Assembly: GCF_007280415.1 (NCBI RefSeq)
Contig: NZ_VKKU01000001.1
Coordinates: 1,054,001-1,118,000, forward strand
Source: Sphingorhabdus contaminans
Lineage (GTDB): Bacteria; Pseudomonadota; Alphaproteobacteria; Sphingomonadales; Sphingomonadaceae
Direction: 5' to 3'
DNA length: 64,000 nucleotides
Shown here: positions 55,360 through 64,000 of the stretch, in pieces
Layout of the letters: each line of letters opens with the position of its first letter
Numbering within the stretch: position 1 is the first letter of the stretch
Translations under genes and position numbers: made by a program
Notes under the pieces: model-generated
Told to the model about the DNA's origin: nothing
Database searches by the model: none
Seen by the model: the letters and a program-made list of their open reading frames with translations, nothing else

Positions 55360-55809
55360 TTATCCGCGTACGTCTTTTGCCACCGCGTCGAGCAAACCGT
55401 TGACGAACTTTGCATCCTTTTTGTCAAAAAATGCATGGGCGACGTCCATATATTCATCGATAACCGCACCGGTAGGAACGTCGGCGCGTGCGATGATTTC
55501 GTAGGTGCCGCAGCGCAGGATTTGAAGCATTGTCTTGTCGAGCCGCCCCATCTTCCACATTTCGCCCAGCTTACTTTCGATCAAGGCATCAATTTCTTCA
55601 CGCCGCGCGTCGACGCCGGCAACGACATCATCGAAAAAATCGACTTCGGCATCTGCATATTGTGCGTCTTCAATCTCCGCGCCCAGACGGTGGGCGTGAA
55701 ATTCGTCGAGCAACCGGGCAAGACCGACCTTTTCCATATCCATCTGGTACAACGCCTGAACGGCGGCCAAGCGCGCGGCCGAACGGGATTTGGAGTTGCG
55801 GGATTTCAT
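55360..55809 (-). CDS. nusB: Transcription antitermination factor NusB
   Basis: 149 residues. SRSAARLAAVQALYQMDME opens the all-helical fold; LIESKLGEMWKMGRLDKTMLQILRCGTYEIIARADVPTGAVIDEYMDVAHAFFDKKDAKFVNGLLD matches NusB throughout. With NusE it binds boxA RNA for rRNA antitermination. Its ATG overlaps the hisD stop (ATGA). Confidence 0.95.
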   Translation of the reverse strand: MKSRNSKSRSAARLAAVQALYQMDMEKVGLARLLDEFHAHRLGAEIEDAQYADAEVDFFDDVVAGVDARREEIDALIESKLGEMWKMGRLDKTMLQILRCGTYEIIARADVPTGAVIDEYMDVAHAFFDKKDAKFVNGLLDAVAKDVRG

Positions 55810-57101
55810 AATCTTTTCCTGACGCTGGCGGCGTGTGCGGGAAGGCCTTCGGCATCGGCCAAAATTGCCGCTGCTGGACCGATAGCTTTGATGGATTGCG
55901 CATCAAGCGCAATAAAACTGGTTCGCTTCATAAAGTCGAGAACGGACAAGCCGGATGAAAAGCGGGCTCGGCGCCCTGTTGGCAACACATGATTTGGCCC
56001 TGCCACATAATCCCCGATCGCTTCCGGTGTCATTCGGCCCAAAAAGACCGAACCTGCGTGACGCACCAAATTGAACAATGCCTCTGCGCGGTCGTCATCA
56101 ACGGCTAGTTCAAGATGTTCGGCGGCCAGACGGTTCACAAGCGGCATGGCATCTTCGAGGCGCGTGACCACAATGATAGCGCCATTGGCTGACCAGCTTT
56201 GTCCTGCAACCGCGCCCGTCGCCAGACCGGCAATCTGGGCATCGACCGCCAATGCAACCTTGTCCGCAAAGGCCGCGCTGTCAGTGAACAAAATCGACTG
56301 GCTGGTCGGATCGTGCTCCGCTTGGCTCAGCAGGTCGGCAGCAATCCATTCGGCCTTGTTTTTGGCGTCGGCAACAACCGCGATTTCCGACGGTCCGGCG
56401 ACCATATCAATACCAACAACGCCATATAACTGACGCTTTGCCTCTGCGACCCAGGCGTTGCCCGGACCTGTAATAACATCGACTGGCCGGATACGATCGG
56501 TTCCATAAGCCAGCGCGGCAATCGCTTGCGCACCGCCGACGCGCCATATCTCGTCGACACCCGCCAAATGCGCGGCGGCCATGACGGTCGGGTTCACCTC
56601 TCCGCCCGGCGTGGGCGTTACCATTACGAGCCGCTCGACCCCGGCAACTTTGGCCGGAATGGCGTTCATCAGGACCGAAGACGGATAGGCCGCGCGTCCG
56701 CCGGGTACATAGACGCCCGCCGCATCAACGGCAGACCAGCGCGCGCCAAGGCGCACGCCCGTCTTATCGGTATAGTCACGGTTCTTGGGCAACTGCGCCT
56801 TGTGATATGCCTTGATGCGCGTGGCTGCCAATTTCAGTGCATCGCGCAGTTCGGGTGCAAGGCCGTCAAATGCCGCTTTGCACGCAGCCGCATCGACTTG
56901 CCAACCTTCCTTGTTCAAATCGAACCCGTCGAAGCGCTGGGTCATCTCCAGTAGCGTCACGTCACCACGTGCGCGCACATTGCGGATGGTCTGCTCAACT
57001 ATGCTGGACACATCGGTGCTCGTTTCACGCCGGTCGTTGACCAGCGCGTCAAAGGCTTCGCCAAAGCCTTTTTGCGAGGAATCAAGCCGCCGCACGTTCA
57101 C
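55806..57101 (-). CDS. hisD: Histidinol dehydrogenase
   Basis: About 431 residues, zinc enzyme for the last two steps of histidine synthesis. Blocks [87 protein letters not shown] and [16 protein letters not shown] are all typical. Start uncertain: GTG at 57101 gives the usual length and VRRLD start, TTG at 57125 would add 8 residues. It overlaps hisG by 20 nt. Confidence 0.95.
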   Translation of the reverse strand: MNVRRLDSSQKGFGEAFDALVNDRRETSTDVSSIVEQTIRNVRARGDVTLLEMTQRFDGFDLNKEGWQVDAAACKAAFDGLAPELRDALKLAATRIKAYHKAQLPKNRDYTDKTGVRLGARWSAVDAAGVYVPGGRAAYPSSVLMNAIPAKVAGVERLVMVTPTPGGEVNPTVMAAAHLAGVDEIWRVGGAQAIAALAYGTDRIRPVDVITGPGNAWVAEAKRQLYGVVGIDMVAGPSEIAVVADAKNKAEWIAADLLSQAEHDPTSQSILFTDSAAFADKVALAVDAQIAGLATGAVAGQSWSANGAIIVVTRLEDAMPLVNRLAAEHLELAVDDDRAEALFNLVRHAGSVFLGRMTPEAIGDYVAGPNHVLPTGRRARFSSGLSVLDFMKRTSFIALDAQSIKAIGPAAAILADAEGLPAHAASVRKRL

Positions 57102-57738
57102 CTGACAATAAACGGAATCGTTCAACCAATGCGGGCAATGTGCCGCTCATCATCTTGTAGGCAGCGCGATTGACGATCAGCCGGGCAGAAACCTGTGAAA
57201 TGACATCGGTTTCGACAAGGCCATTTTCCGCCAATGTCCTGCCCGATGAAACAAGATCGACAATTCGGCCGGAAAGACCAAGGGATGGCGCCAGTTCCAT
57301 CGCGCCATTCAGTTTCACGCATTCGGCCTGGATACCTTGCGCCTGATAGTAGCGGCTGGTTGTCGCCGGATATTTGGTGGCGACACGGATATGACCGCCA
57401 TTGGCAGGATCGGACGCACCTTCGGGCATGGCGACAGATATACGGCAACGCCCGATGCCGAGATCAACAGGTGCATAAAGTTCGGAATAATCGAACTCAT
57501 CAATAACATCCGATCCGACAATCCCGATATGGGCCGCACCGTGGGCTACGAATGTCGCCACATCAAAAGCGCGCACGCGAATGATGCTCATATGCGGGTT
57601 ATTCGTGGCGAACAGCAACGCGCGGCTGCCTTCGTCAAAAAAGGCAGATTCCGGCTCTATACCCGCACTCTGCATCAACGGCAGTGCTTCGTCCAAAATC
57701 CGTCCCTTGGGGATTGCAAAGATGATACGTTCGGTCAC
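57082..57738 (-). CDS. hisG: ATP phosphoribosyltransferase, short form
   Basis: 218 residues. [46 protein letters not shown] and [15 protein letters not shown] are HisG motifs. The length matches the short form, which lacks the C-terminal regulatory domain and needs HisZ; no hisZ lies in this window. It makes the first committed step of histidine synthesis. Starts with GTG at 57738, divergent from the DUF2332 gene. Confidence 0.95.
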   Translation of the reverse strand: MTERIIFAIPKGRILDEALPLMQSAGIEPESAFFDEGSRALLFATNNPHMSIIRVRAFDVATFVAHGAAHIGIVGSDVIDEFDYSELYAPVDLGIGRCRISVAMPEGASDPANGGHIRVATKYPATTSRYYQAQGIQAECVKLNGAMELAPSLGLSGRIVDLVSSGRTLAENGLVETDVISQVSARLIVNRAAYKMMSGTLPALVERFRLLSGERAAA

Positions 57739-57777
57739 AATGGGCGCGCTTTAGGGGCCGAAGGCGGAAAGGGCAAT

Positions 57778-58857
57778 ATGGCAGACACATTCGGTATCGG
57801 TGTGATGGACGATCAGAGAGTTGCCCAAGGGATTAAGGTTCAGGCGGAACATTGCCGCCGGAACGGCGCCCCTGTCACGGCCCGCATTGTGGAAGCCCAA
57901 CTGGCCTTGATGGCAAGCGACACCATGTGCGGCAAACGTATCGTGGAATGGCCCGGCCTGCCTTTGGAAGATGCGATGCCTTTGCGGCTTGCCGGGGGCT
58001 TTCACAACTTGCTGTTAACGGGCGCAGAATCCCGCCTTTTGCCTGTTTATAACGGGCACATTACCGATCAGTCAGATGTGGATGCCATCGTCGTTGCTGT
58101 TACAACCGATCATGACCAGCGGCTGTTGCCCTGGCTGGATGGACCCCCGCAAACCAACGAAGCAGGGCGGTCGGCGAGTTTCATGGCAGGTCTATTGTGG
58201 CTGGCTGACAAAACTGGGCCACGGTTCGAACTTAACGAAATTGGTGCGAGCGCCGGTATCAACACGATGATGGAACGTTACCATTATAATCTCGGCGGGG
58301 TCGAAGCCGGACCGGCAGCATCGCCGATGCGAATCAAACCGGAATGGCGCGGACCACCGCCACCAAGTCCCAAGATCGAAATTGTACATATATCGGGCTG
58401 CGACCAATCTCCTGTTGACCTGTCCGATCCGGAGTCGGCCTTGCGTGTCAAAAGCTATGTATGGCCCGAAAATTCGGAACGGCTGGAACGTATGGACGCG
58501 GCAATTTCACTCGCGATGCAAAAGCGTCCGGAACTGGTCAAGGCCGATGCCTTAGACTGGGTGCTCGAAAGATTGTCATCGCCACAGCCTGCCGGGATCA
58601 CGCGCGTTTTCAACCACAGTATTGTCTGGCAATATATTCCGGCCGACCGCCGCGACGCGATAACCGCCGCAATCGAGGCACATGGACGCAATGCCACAGC
58701 CGAGCGTCCTCTGGCCTGGATGATGCTCGAAACCAACCGTGAAACATTCAGGCACGAGCTGCAGATACGCTATTGGCCGGGTCCGGCCCAGTGGCATCTG
58801 CTCGCCGAAGCGCAGGCGCACGGTGCCTGGGTTGAATGGCGGGCGGCGCAATCCTAG
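57778..58857 (+). CDS. DUF2332 family protein
   Basis: 359 residues. GLPLEDAMPLRLAGGFHNLLLTG, QTNEAGRSASFMAGLLWLA, ELNEIGASAGINTMMERYHYNLGG and FNHSIVWQYIP fit the DUF2332 family of uncharacterised proteins. LNEIGASAG resembles a SAM-binding loop, so a methyltransferase-like fold is possible. GGAAAGGG precedes the ATG. It overlaps the convergent hydrolase gene by 4 bp. Confidence 0.82.
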   Translation: MADTFGIGVMDDQRVAQGIKVQAEHCRRNGAPVTARIVEAQLALMASDTMCGKRIVEWPGLPLEDAMPLRLAGGFHNLLLTGAESRLLPVYNGHITDQSDVDAIVVAVTTDHDQRLLPWLDGPPQTNEAGRSASFMAGLLWLADKTGPRFELNEIGASAGINTMMERYHYNLGGVEAGPAASPMRIKPEWRGPPPPSPKIEIVHISGCDQSPVDLSDPESALRVKSYVWPENSERLERMDAAISLAMQKRPELVKADALDWVLERLSSPQPAGITRVFNHSIVWQYIPADRRDAITAAIEAHGRNATAERPLAWMMLETNRETFRHELQIRYWPGPAQWHLLAEAQAHGAWVEWRAAQS

Positions 58858-59768
58858 GCGAGAAACCGCTCCATTGCCGCATTCACGGCCTCCGGTTTTT
58901 CCCAGATAACGAAATGGCCGCAGTCATATACCGGCTCCACTATAACATCGGGAACAAGCTGTTCGATTCCGTCGATGTTGCTCGCGGGTAAAGCAAGGTC
59001 GTCCATCGCCCAAATAACCAATGTGGGGATGGTCAGTTTGGGAAATTCCCCGGACGCAAAGGCCGGCATTTCGGCATCTTCATCCATCGCCGGAACGTAA
59101 AGTGCCGATGCGCGGTACCAGTTGAGCATGCCAAAACAAGCGTCGCGATCTTCCCAGTCGGCAAGCAACGCCGCACGCTCGGCAGGTTCCATTGCACTGG
59201 GTTTATCCCATTTGATAGTCTCCAACAGAAGACCGGTCAGCCCTTTTTCCCGAACCAACGCGTCATGGCCCGTATCCCGAAAGGCGCGGATATACTGGCT
59301 TGCCGCACGCTGGTTCATATCGGTGATCATCAAACGCTGGAAAAGATAAGGGTGCGGCGCATTGGCGATAATTGCGCGGGTCACCCTGCCCGCCCATGCC
59401 GGATTGAACCCATCCGCCTGTCCGTTTAGCGCAACGCTCCATGCTATTGCGCCACCCCAGTCATGTCCGGCGATAATGAAGTTCGTTACCTCCAGCGCAT
59501 CGGCCAGGGCAAAGATATCTGCGGTCAGCTTATCCGCCGTATAGGCGTCAACCTGTTGTGGTTTTGACGTCCCGCGATATCCGCGTTGATCAGGTGCGAT
59601 GCAATAGAACCGGTCCGACAATGCCGCAATCTGATGCCGCCAGGTGCGATGCGATTCCGGAAAACCATGGAGGAATATGATAGCCGAATCGGACGGGTTC
59701 CCTGCGGTATAGGCATCCATTTCAATGCCTGTGGACAGAGACAGGCGACGGTGGGAGAGATCGGTCAT
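58854..59768 (-). CDS. Alpha/beta hydrolase, epoxide-hydrolase-like
   Basis: 304 residues. FLHGFPESHRTWRHQI carries the HGxP oxyanion motif at His34, and nucleophile Asp103 lies in AGHDWGGAIAW, typical of epoxide hydrolases and haloalkane dehalogenases. The C-terminal catalytic His is in YDCGHFVIWEKPEAV. The substrate is open. I used the ATG at 59768 with AAGG upstream; an earlier in-frame start at 59807 is less likely. Confidence 0.88.
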   Translation of the reverse strand: MTDLSHRRLSLSTGIEMDAYTAGNPSDSAIIFLHGFPESHRTWRHQIAALSDRFYCIAPDQRGYRGTSKPQQVDAYTADKLTADIFALADALEVTNFIIAGHDWGGAIAWSVALNGQADGFNPAWAGRVTRAIIANAPHPYLFQRLMITDMNQRAASQYIRAFRDTGHDALVREKGLTGLLLETIKWDKPSAMEPAERAALLADWEDRDACFGMLNWYRASALYVPAMDEDAEMPAFASGEFPKLTIPTLVIWAMDDLALPASNIDGIEQLVPDVIVEPVYDCGHFVIWEKPEAVNAAMERFLA

Positions 59769-59862
59769 TCGGGTTTTAACCTTCTGTAAGCGATAGGAAA
59801 TCTGCATCGCCTTAACGCTTCAAACAGAATTAAGTCCATTTTGATTGTAAAAAATCGGCAAA

Positions 59863-60741
59863 TTATGCGCTTCGGGTCAATGGAATCTCCGGAATGGGGA
59901 TAGATTCATTTTCATCGCCGGGAACGAGAGGAAAATTGCCTGCTTTCCAATCGGACTTGGCCTGGTTGATTCTGTCGCGTGAGGATGACACGAAATTCCA
60001 CCAGACATGACGCGGCGTGGCAAAATCTTCGCCACCCAGCAGCATTACCCGGCAATCCGAATCTGCACGCAATGTCATCGCCTGCCCCGGTTGCAGGACA
60101 TAAAGGCTGTGCCGTTCCAGCGCTTCGCCATTCAGGCTTGCTGATCCCAAGGCGACCAGAATAGCGCGCTCGTCCGCATCGGCATCAATGGGGATGGTGG
60201 CACCCGCGTTCATCAATATATCGGCGTAAATTGTTTCGGCATGCTGTGTAGTGGGTGCCGTAACCCCCCAGAGGGATCCCATAATGACCCGCGCGGAAAC
60301 ATTGTCCGTTTCGATAAGCGGCAGATTTTCTTTCGACACATGTTCAAAGGCCGGATCGATTTCTTCCTTGCCATCCGGCAAAGCGAGCCAGGTCTGCATA
60401 CCTGAAATGGGCGATCCAGTGGATCGTTCGGGCAATGGAGTGCGTTCGCTATGCACAATTCCCCTGCCCGCCGTCATGAGATTGAGCGCGCCCGGGCGAA
60501 TGGTCGCAAATGTGCCCAAGCTGTCGCGGTGATCAATCGCGCCTTCAAACAGATAGGTTACCGTTGCCAGATTGATATGCGGGTGCGGACGGACGTCCAT
60601 GCCCTTCCCTATGTCAAAATGATCGGGTCCGAATTGATCGACGAAGATGAACGGCCCCACCATCGTCCGCGCCTTGCTCGGCAATGTCCGGCGGACTTCG
60701 AATGCACCAAGGTCATGGGTCGTTGGCGTTATTGTAAGCAT
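59863..60741 (-). CDS. Pirin family protein
   Basis: 292 residues, double cupin. The four iron ligands of pirin are visible: His53 and His55 in RPHPHINLATVTYLFEGAIDHRDSLG, His97 and Glu99 in MTAGRGIVHSERTPL, with the same spacing as human pirin. Bacterial members include quercetinases and redox regulators. Start taken at the ATG 60741. The MITE-like element lies 64 bp upstream. Confidence 0.92.
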   Translation of the reverse strand: MLTITPTTHDLGAFEVRRTLPSKARTMVGPFIFVDQFGPDHFDIGKGMDVRPHPHINLATVTYLFEGAIDHRDSLGTFATIRPGALNLMTAGRGIVHSERTPLPERSTGSPISGMQTWLALPDGKEEIDPAFEHVSKENLPLIETDNVSARVIMGSLWGVTAPTTQHAETIYADILMNAGATIPIDADADERAILVALGSASLNGEALERHSLYVLQPGQAMTLRADSDCRVMLLGGEDFATPRHVWWNFVSSSRDRINQAKSDWKAGNFPLVPGDENESIPIPEIPLTRSA

Positions 60742-60805
60742 AGCCGAAGGATGCTGCCACCCGCCCCGAAATGTCAAGCCGGGATGACGGGATGCATCAA
60801 TATGC

Positions 60806-61072
60806 TAGGCCGTGAACTCATAACTATCGTCGTCGAGGTTTGAGGCCATTTTGCTCAGGGCAAGGAAGGAAGCCGCCGGGATATAGATATATCTCAAGGC
60901 TTTCTGACGCAGCCATGGGCAAAATGGGGCAAATCCCTTCGGACGTCAAAATGGCTTCGATCTCGAACCAAAATCCGCTTGCCGGTAGAATGACTATCGG
61001 CGGCGCGCATTTTGGCCCGATATCTTCGCCATTTTGACGCCTCGACGACGATAGTTATGAGGTCACGGCCTA
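60806..61072. mobile_element. MITE-like element with 33-bp terminal inverted repeats
   Basis: 267 bp, no transposase. The left end (60806-60838) and the reverse complement of the right end (61040-61072) match at 32 of 33 positions, starting TAGGCCGTGA and ending in TCGTCGTCGAGG. Both ends carry TA, consistent with a TA target duplication as used by IS630/Tc1-type transposases. The interior repeats CCATTTTG/CAAAATGG several times. The right edge provides the TAG stop of the AraC gene; rejoining the flanks across TA also restores TAG, so insertion did not change that protein. Confidence 0.7.
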
Positions 61073-61906
61073 ATCTTCGAACCGGCTTTCTTCGCGTAAC
61101 TTCAGCCCCGCGGTTTGCAGAGGTGTGACGGCCTTGGAAAAAACCCGTGGCGTCATTCCCGTATACCGGCGGAATTCCCGGTTCATATGTGATTGGTCAT
61201 AATAGCGCAAAGCGCCCAGTTCGATTTCACTCGGGCTGCTAAATCCGCGCAATGCGGTCGCCGCATCCAGAAAGCGGCTACGGCGCAAAACGGCCTTCGG
61301 CGTCAAACCGAAGGCGGCAAGGCAGCGGCGCTCCAGCTGACGGACGGATAGCCCCAACTGGCCCGCGGCATCTTCGATACGGATCGTACTGTCGGTTCGC
61401 GCAATAATTTCAAACTGGGCCATTTGGGGATCGGGCAGATGTCCGGGAAACAATTCCAATCGCTCCCTGATACAGCGCTCCATGGCAGCGAGCTGTCCTT
61501 CATCGTCGACAGCTTGCGAAACACCGGCAATCATTCTGTCTGCAAGTTCACCCCATAATTCCTGCAAAGGACGCATTTGGTCGGCGAGCTGGTTATGCGG
61601 GCTTGAAAAGAGCGCGTGCCAGCCGCTGGGGCGAATGGCAAAACCCGTGACCGCAAAACCGCCCTTTACGCGCACTTTCAAGGGACCGCTGTTGGCACCG
61701 AAGAAGACGATGTTACCTGCTGTATTCCATTCACCGGGCCTTGTTTCGGCCGACCAGTCACCACGCAAAAGGCAGCGGACAAAAGCAGTTTCAGCGAGCA
61801 GAAAGTCCTCGACGACAACCCCATCGGGCAATGGCGCTTCGAAGACATAGAAACGGCGAATATAGGGTGCGAGATCAGCCGACGGCCGATAGGTGCGCGA
61901 AAGCAT
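61070..61906 (-). CDS. AraC-family transcriptional regulator
   Basis: 278 residues. A C-terminal double HTH: IRIEDAAGQLGLSVRQLERRCLAAFGLTPKAVLRRSRFLDA, then LRYYDQSHMNREFRRYTGMTPRVFSKA. The N-terminal half (LAPYIRRFYVFEAPLPDGVVVEDF, FAVTGFAIRPSGWHALF) is the DUF6597-like domain of many such regulators. The ATG at 61906 follows GGGGG. Its stop codon lies in the MITE-like element. Might regulate pirin downstream. Confidence 0.9.
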   Translation of the reverse strand: MLSRTYRPSADLAPYIRRFYVFEAPLPDGVVVEDFLLAETAFVRCLLRGDWSAETRPGEWNTAGNIVFFGANSGPLKVRVKGGFAVTGFAIRPSGWHALFSSPHNQLADQMRPLQELWGELADRMIAGVSQAVDDEGQLAAMERCIRERLELFPGHLPDPQMAQFEIIARTDSTIRIEDAAGQLGLSVRQLERRCLAAFGLTPKAVLRRSRFLDAATALRGFSSPSEIELGALRYYDQSHMNREFRRYTGMTPRVFSKAVTPLQTAGLKLREESRFED

Positions 61907-62022
61907 CAACCCCCCATTTCCCCGGTGCGACCCTAGTCAGGACAAGCCTGCTAATCCGGTAGAGAGAGACTAAGCCGATTAAGCCTTTGTAAGCAAGGAT
62001 ATTCCGTTACATGTTGTGACAT

Positions 62023-62298
62023 TCAGTCGTCGGGCGCAGTCGCCTTAATGGCCAGAGCGTGAACGCGCATCCCCGGAATATCACCCAGAGCTTTATTGAC
62101 CATACGTTGCCGCATCACCCGGCCAACGCCCGAGAACGCCATACTCTGAATCTCGATCGTGAAATGTGATTCACCTGACCCATCGTCACCGCTGTGACCC
62201 TGATGCTTGGCGCTATCGTTGGTTACGACGAGACGGGAGGGCGAAAACGCTGCGGTAAGCAACTGTTCCATTTCCAGTTGGGCGGGTCCTTTTTTCAT
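62023..62298 (-). CDS. bolA: BolA family protein
   Basis: 91 residues. LVVTNDSAKHQGHSGDDGSGESHFTIEIQSMAFSGVGRVMRQRMVNKALGDI shows the BolA fold with the invariant His after FT-like strand and the class II HTH-like region. BolA proteins pair with monothiol glutaredoxins in iron handling. Divergent from the J-domain gene across 43 bp; GGAAGAG precedes the ATG. A grxD gene is not in view. Confidence 0.92.
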   Translation of the reverse strand: MKKGPAQLEMEQLLTAAFSPSRLVVTNDSAKHQGHSGDDGSGESHFTIEIQSMAFSGVGRVMRQRMVNKALGDIPGMRVHALAIKATAPDD

Positions 62299-62341
62299 TC
62301 AGAACTCTTCCCATATGGGACGTTTTTCGCCAAGGAAAATC

Positions 62342-62938
62342 ATGGCTTCCGATCGATCGCACGACAGATTCCACGGCCGCGTGCGCGGATCGCGCCGTAT
62401 TTGCAGCTATCCTGGCTGTCTGGAAATCGGTGAATTCAGGGCACCCAATCCCTATGGTCAGTCAGCCACAGCAGACGGACCGGGCGACTATCAATATCTC
62501 TGCCTAGATCATGTCCGCGAATTCAACGCCGGCTATAACTGGTTTGACGGTATGACGATGGAGGAAATTTTGGAGGCGCAGAGCCCCCTCAATGTCTGGC
62601 CATCCGAAACCAGAGCCTTCCGCGCGACGGGCGGAGCCGATTCGCCCCCCAGATGGGCGGATTTCAAAGACCCGCTGGATGCAATTTCTGCACGTTTTCG
62701 CGAACGCATGCCGAAAGAGCGAGCTGACGGTAAAATGCTGTCTTCGGAAGACCGGAATGCGTTGAAGACGCTAGGGCTTGGCGTAGATGCCGACAGGCGG
62801 GCTTTACGATCGGCCTATTCCGAAAAGGTGCGGGCCTATCACCCCGACAAAAATGGCGGGAACAGGTCGTATGAAAAGGCTTTGCAAGACGTGATTGCGG
62901 CCTATACGCACCTAAAAACATCTCCTGCTTTCATTTGA
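62342..62938 (+). CDS. J-domain protein with N-terminal Cys/His cluster
   Basis: 198 residues. N-terminal Cys21, Cys26, Cys54 and His57 ([22 protein letters not shown]) look like a zinc site. The C-terminal J domain has [39 protein letters not shown] with the essential HPD. It should stimulate a DnaK partner. This is a class III J-protein typical of alphaproteobacteria. AAGGAA precedes the ATG. It lies directly upstream of cobS, 11 bp apart. Confidence 0.9.
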   Translation: MASDRSHDRFHGRVRGSRRICSYPGCLEIGEFRAPNPYGQSATADGPGDYQYLCLDHVREFNAGYNWFDGMTMEEILEAQSPLNVWPSETRAFRATGGADSPPRWADFKDPLDAISARFRERMPKERADGKMLSSEDRNALKTLGLGVDADRRALRSAYSEKVRAYHPDKNGGNRSYEKALQDVIAAYTHLKTSPAFI

Positions 62939-62949
62939 CGAGAATTTGC

Positions 62950-63945
62950 ATGACCGACATTCCCAATATCCAGCCTGATAGCCGCGATGCCACCATATTG
63001 GCCGCGCCGGACAAAACAATCAGCGTCCGCGAAATGTTTGGCATTGATGTGGATATGGAATGCCCCGCATTTTCCATCGCTGATGAGCGCGTTCCCGACG
63101 CCGACGACAGCTATGTATTTGATCCCGATACCACGCTCGCGATCCTGGCCGGATTTGCCCATAATCGCCGGGTGATGGTGCAAGGTTACCATGGGACCGG
63201 TAAATCAACCCATATCGAACAGGTTGCCGCTCGTCTCAAATGGCCGTGCATCCGTATCAATCTGGACGCACATATCAGCCGTATCGACCTGATTGGACGT
63301 GACGCAATTGTGTTGCGCGATGGTGTGCAGGTAACCGAGTTTCGTGAGGGTTTGCTGCCATGGGCACTCCAGACGCCAACCGCACTCGTCTTCGACGAAT
63401 ATGACGCAGGTCGTCCGGACGTTATGTTTGTGATCCAGCGGGTTCTGGAAACCGAAGGCAAGTTGACGTTGCTTGACCAGAACCGGGTGATCCGCCCTGA
63501 TCCCTATTTCCGCCTCTTTGCGACGGCCAATACGGTCGGTCTTGGCGATACGAGCGGATTGTATCACGGCACACAGGCAATCAACCAAGGGCAAATGGAC
63601 CGTTGGAACATTGTTGTAGGACTGAACTATCTGCCTGCGCAGGTCGAAAGCGAAATCGTTCTTGCCAAGGCATCGGGCACAGATGCCGAAAGCGTAGCCA
63701 ACATGGTCAAAGTTGCCGAATTGACGCGGCAGGGCTTTATCAACGGCGATATTTCAACTGTCATGAGCCCCCGGACCGTTATCACCTGGGCCCAGAATAC
63801 CGCAATTTTCAAAGATGTTGGATTCGCATTCCGGCTGTCCTTCCTGAACAAGTGCGATGAGGCGGAGCGGGCTTTGGTTGCTGAATATTACCAGCGCGTA
63901 TTCGGCAAGGATCTGCCGGAGAGCGTTGTGGGCAAAGCAGGCTGA
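62950..63945 (+). CDS. cobS: Cobaltochelatase subunit CobS-like AAA+ ATPase
   Basis: 331 residues. Walker [10 protein letters not shown] (79-87), [21 protein letters not shown], Walker [17 protein letters not shown] and [32 protein letters not shown] are CobS hallmarks. CobS and CobT power cobalt insertion in aerobic B12 synthesis with CobN. CobS/CobT-like pairs also occur in genomes without the full pathway. Start at the ATG 62950; a TTG at 62935 overlaps the previous gene. Confidence 0.93.
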   Translation: MTDIPNIQPDSRDATILAAPDKTISVREMFGIDVDMECPAFSIADERVPDADDSYVFDPDTTLAILAGFAHNRRVMVQGYHGTGKSTHIEQVAARLKWPCIRINLDAHISRIDLIGRDAIVLRDGVQVTEFREGLLPWALQTPTALVFDEYDAGRPDVMFVIQRVLETEGKLTLLDQNRVIRPDPYFRLFATANTVGLGDTSGLYHGTQAINQGQMDRWNIVVGLNYLPAQVESEIVLAKASGTDAESVANMVKVAELTRQGFINGDISTVMSPRTVITWAQNTAIFKDVGFAFRLSFLNKCDEAERALVAEYYQRVFGKDLPESVVGKAG

Positions 63946-63985
63946 GTTAAGACCTATCCCCCTAGCGTTGCGTCAGGAGCAAAAC

Positions 63986-64000
63986 ATGAAACGTCTCGCC
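63986..64000 (+). CDS. Start of a further gene (truncated by window edge)
   Basis: ATG at 63986 with a clear Shine-Dalgarno (AGGAG, 63975-63979) opens MKRLA before the window ends. cobT often follows cobS, but five residues cannot identify it. Confidence 0.45.

Overview
The window looks like a chromosomal segment of a sphingomonad (Alphaproteobacteria, Sphingomonadales; a Sphingopyxis/Sphingorhabdus-like genus is my inference). The signs are large TonB-dependent receptors, a MucR-type zinc-finger regulator, a Fur/Mur protein without the usual CxxC pairs, CobS, a short-form HisG, an alphaproteobacterial direct-repeat LexA box (GAAC-N7-GAAC) and moderately high GC. Most of the window is core genome. 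No prophage, CRISPR array, plasmid module or intact insertion sequence was found. The one mobile trace is a 267-bp transposase-less element with 33-bp terminal inverted repeats (60806-61072).

Layout. 1-7.3 kb: truncated rpsB with a structured leader, a small exported protein, a small membrane protein behind a LexA-type box, hupB, lon, ybaB-dnaX, the SRP RNA gene (ffs) and a PilZ protein. 7.4-14 kb: a minus-strand nitrogen block with a TorF-like porin, then a tightly packed set of two different PuuA-like glutamine synthetases, a DUF861-type cupin, a PuuB-like FAD oxidase and a class III aminotransferase; it probably gamma-glutamylates and oxidises amines. 14-17 kb: divergent Lrp/alanine dehydrogenase and a LacI regulator. 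17.3-20.5 kb: a copper-resistance locus, CsoR divergent from copA-copB. 20.6-30.2 kb: tRNA-Tyr, rlmB, a lipoprotein, an AlkA-type glycosylase, a periplasmic protein with an LRAT-like NCxHF motif, two SDRs, phhB, ccmAB, nfuA, a RutE-like nitroreductase, tsaB-rimI and mucR.

30.3-39.6 kb is a plus-strand housekeeping run (fur, plsC, miaB, phoH, ybeY, corC, then a glycosyltransferase, rarA, an RNase H-like protein and tRNA-Thr). 40-49.7 kb holds two TonB receptors. Between them lie tRNA-Phe and the overlapping set infA-maf-RNase E/G-yacG. The second receptor faces a JmjC-like cupin and a FemAB-like acyltransferase. 49.8-57.7 kb: an S9 peptidase, a K+-independent-type H+-pyrophosphatase, and thiL-nusB-hisD-hisG on the minus strand. 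57.8-64 kb: a DUF2332 protein, an epoxide-hydrolase-like enzyme, pirin, the MITE-like element, an AraC regulator, BolA, a zinc/J-domain protein and cobS; the next gene starts at the window edge.

The observations I rate highest are the LexA box over the promoter of an uncharacterised 81-residue membrane protein, the rpsB leader with two mutually exclusive hairpins, the paired-glutamine-synthetase amine operon, the unexplained structured RNA between tRNA-Tyr and rlmB, and the MITE-like element. All coordinates and motifs were read by eye. No database search or folding program was run.
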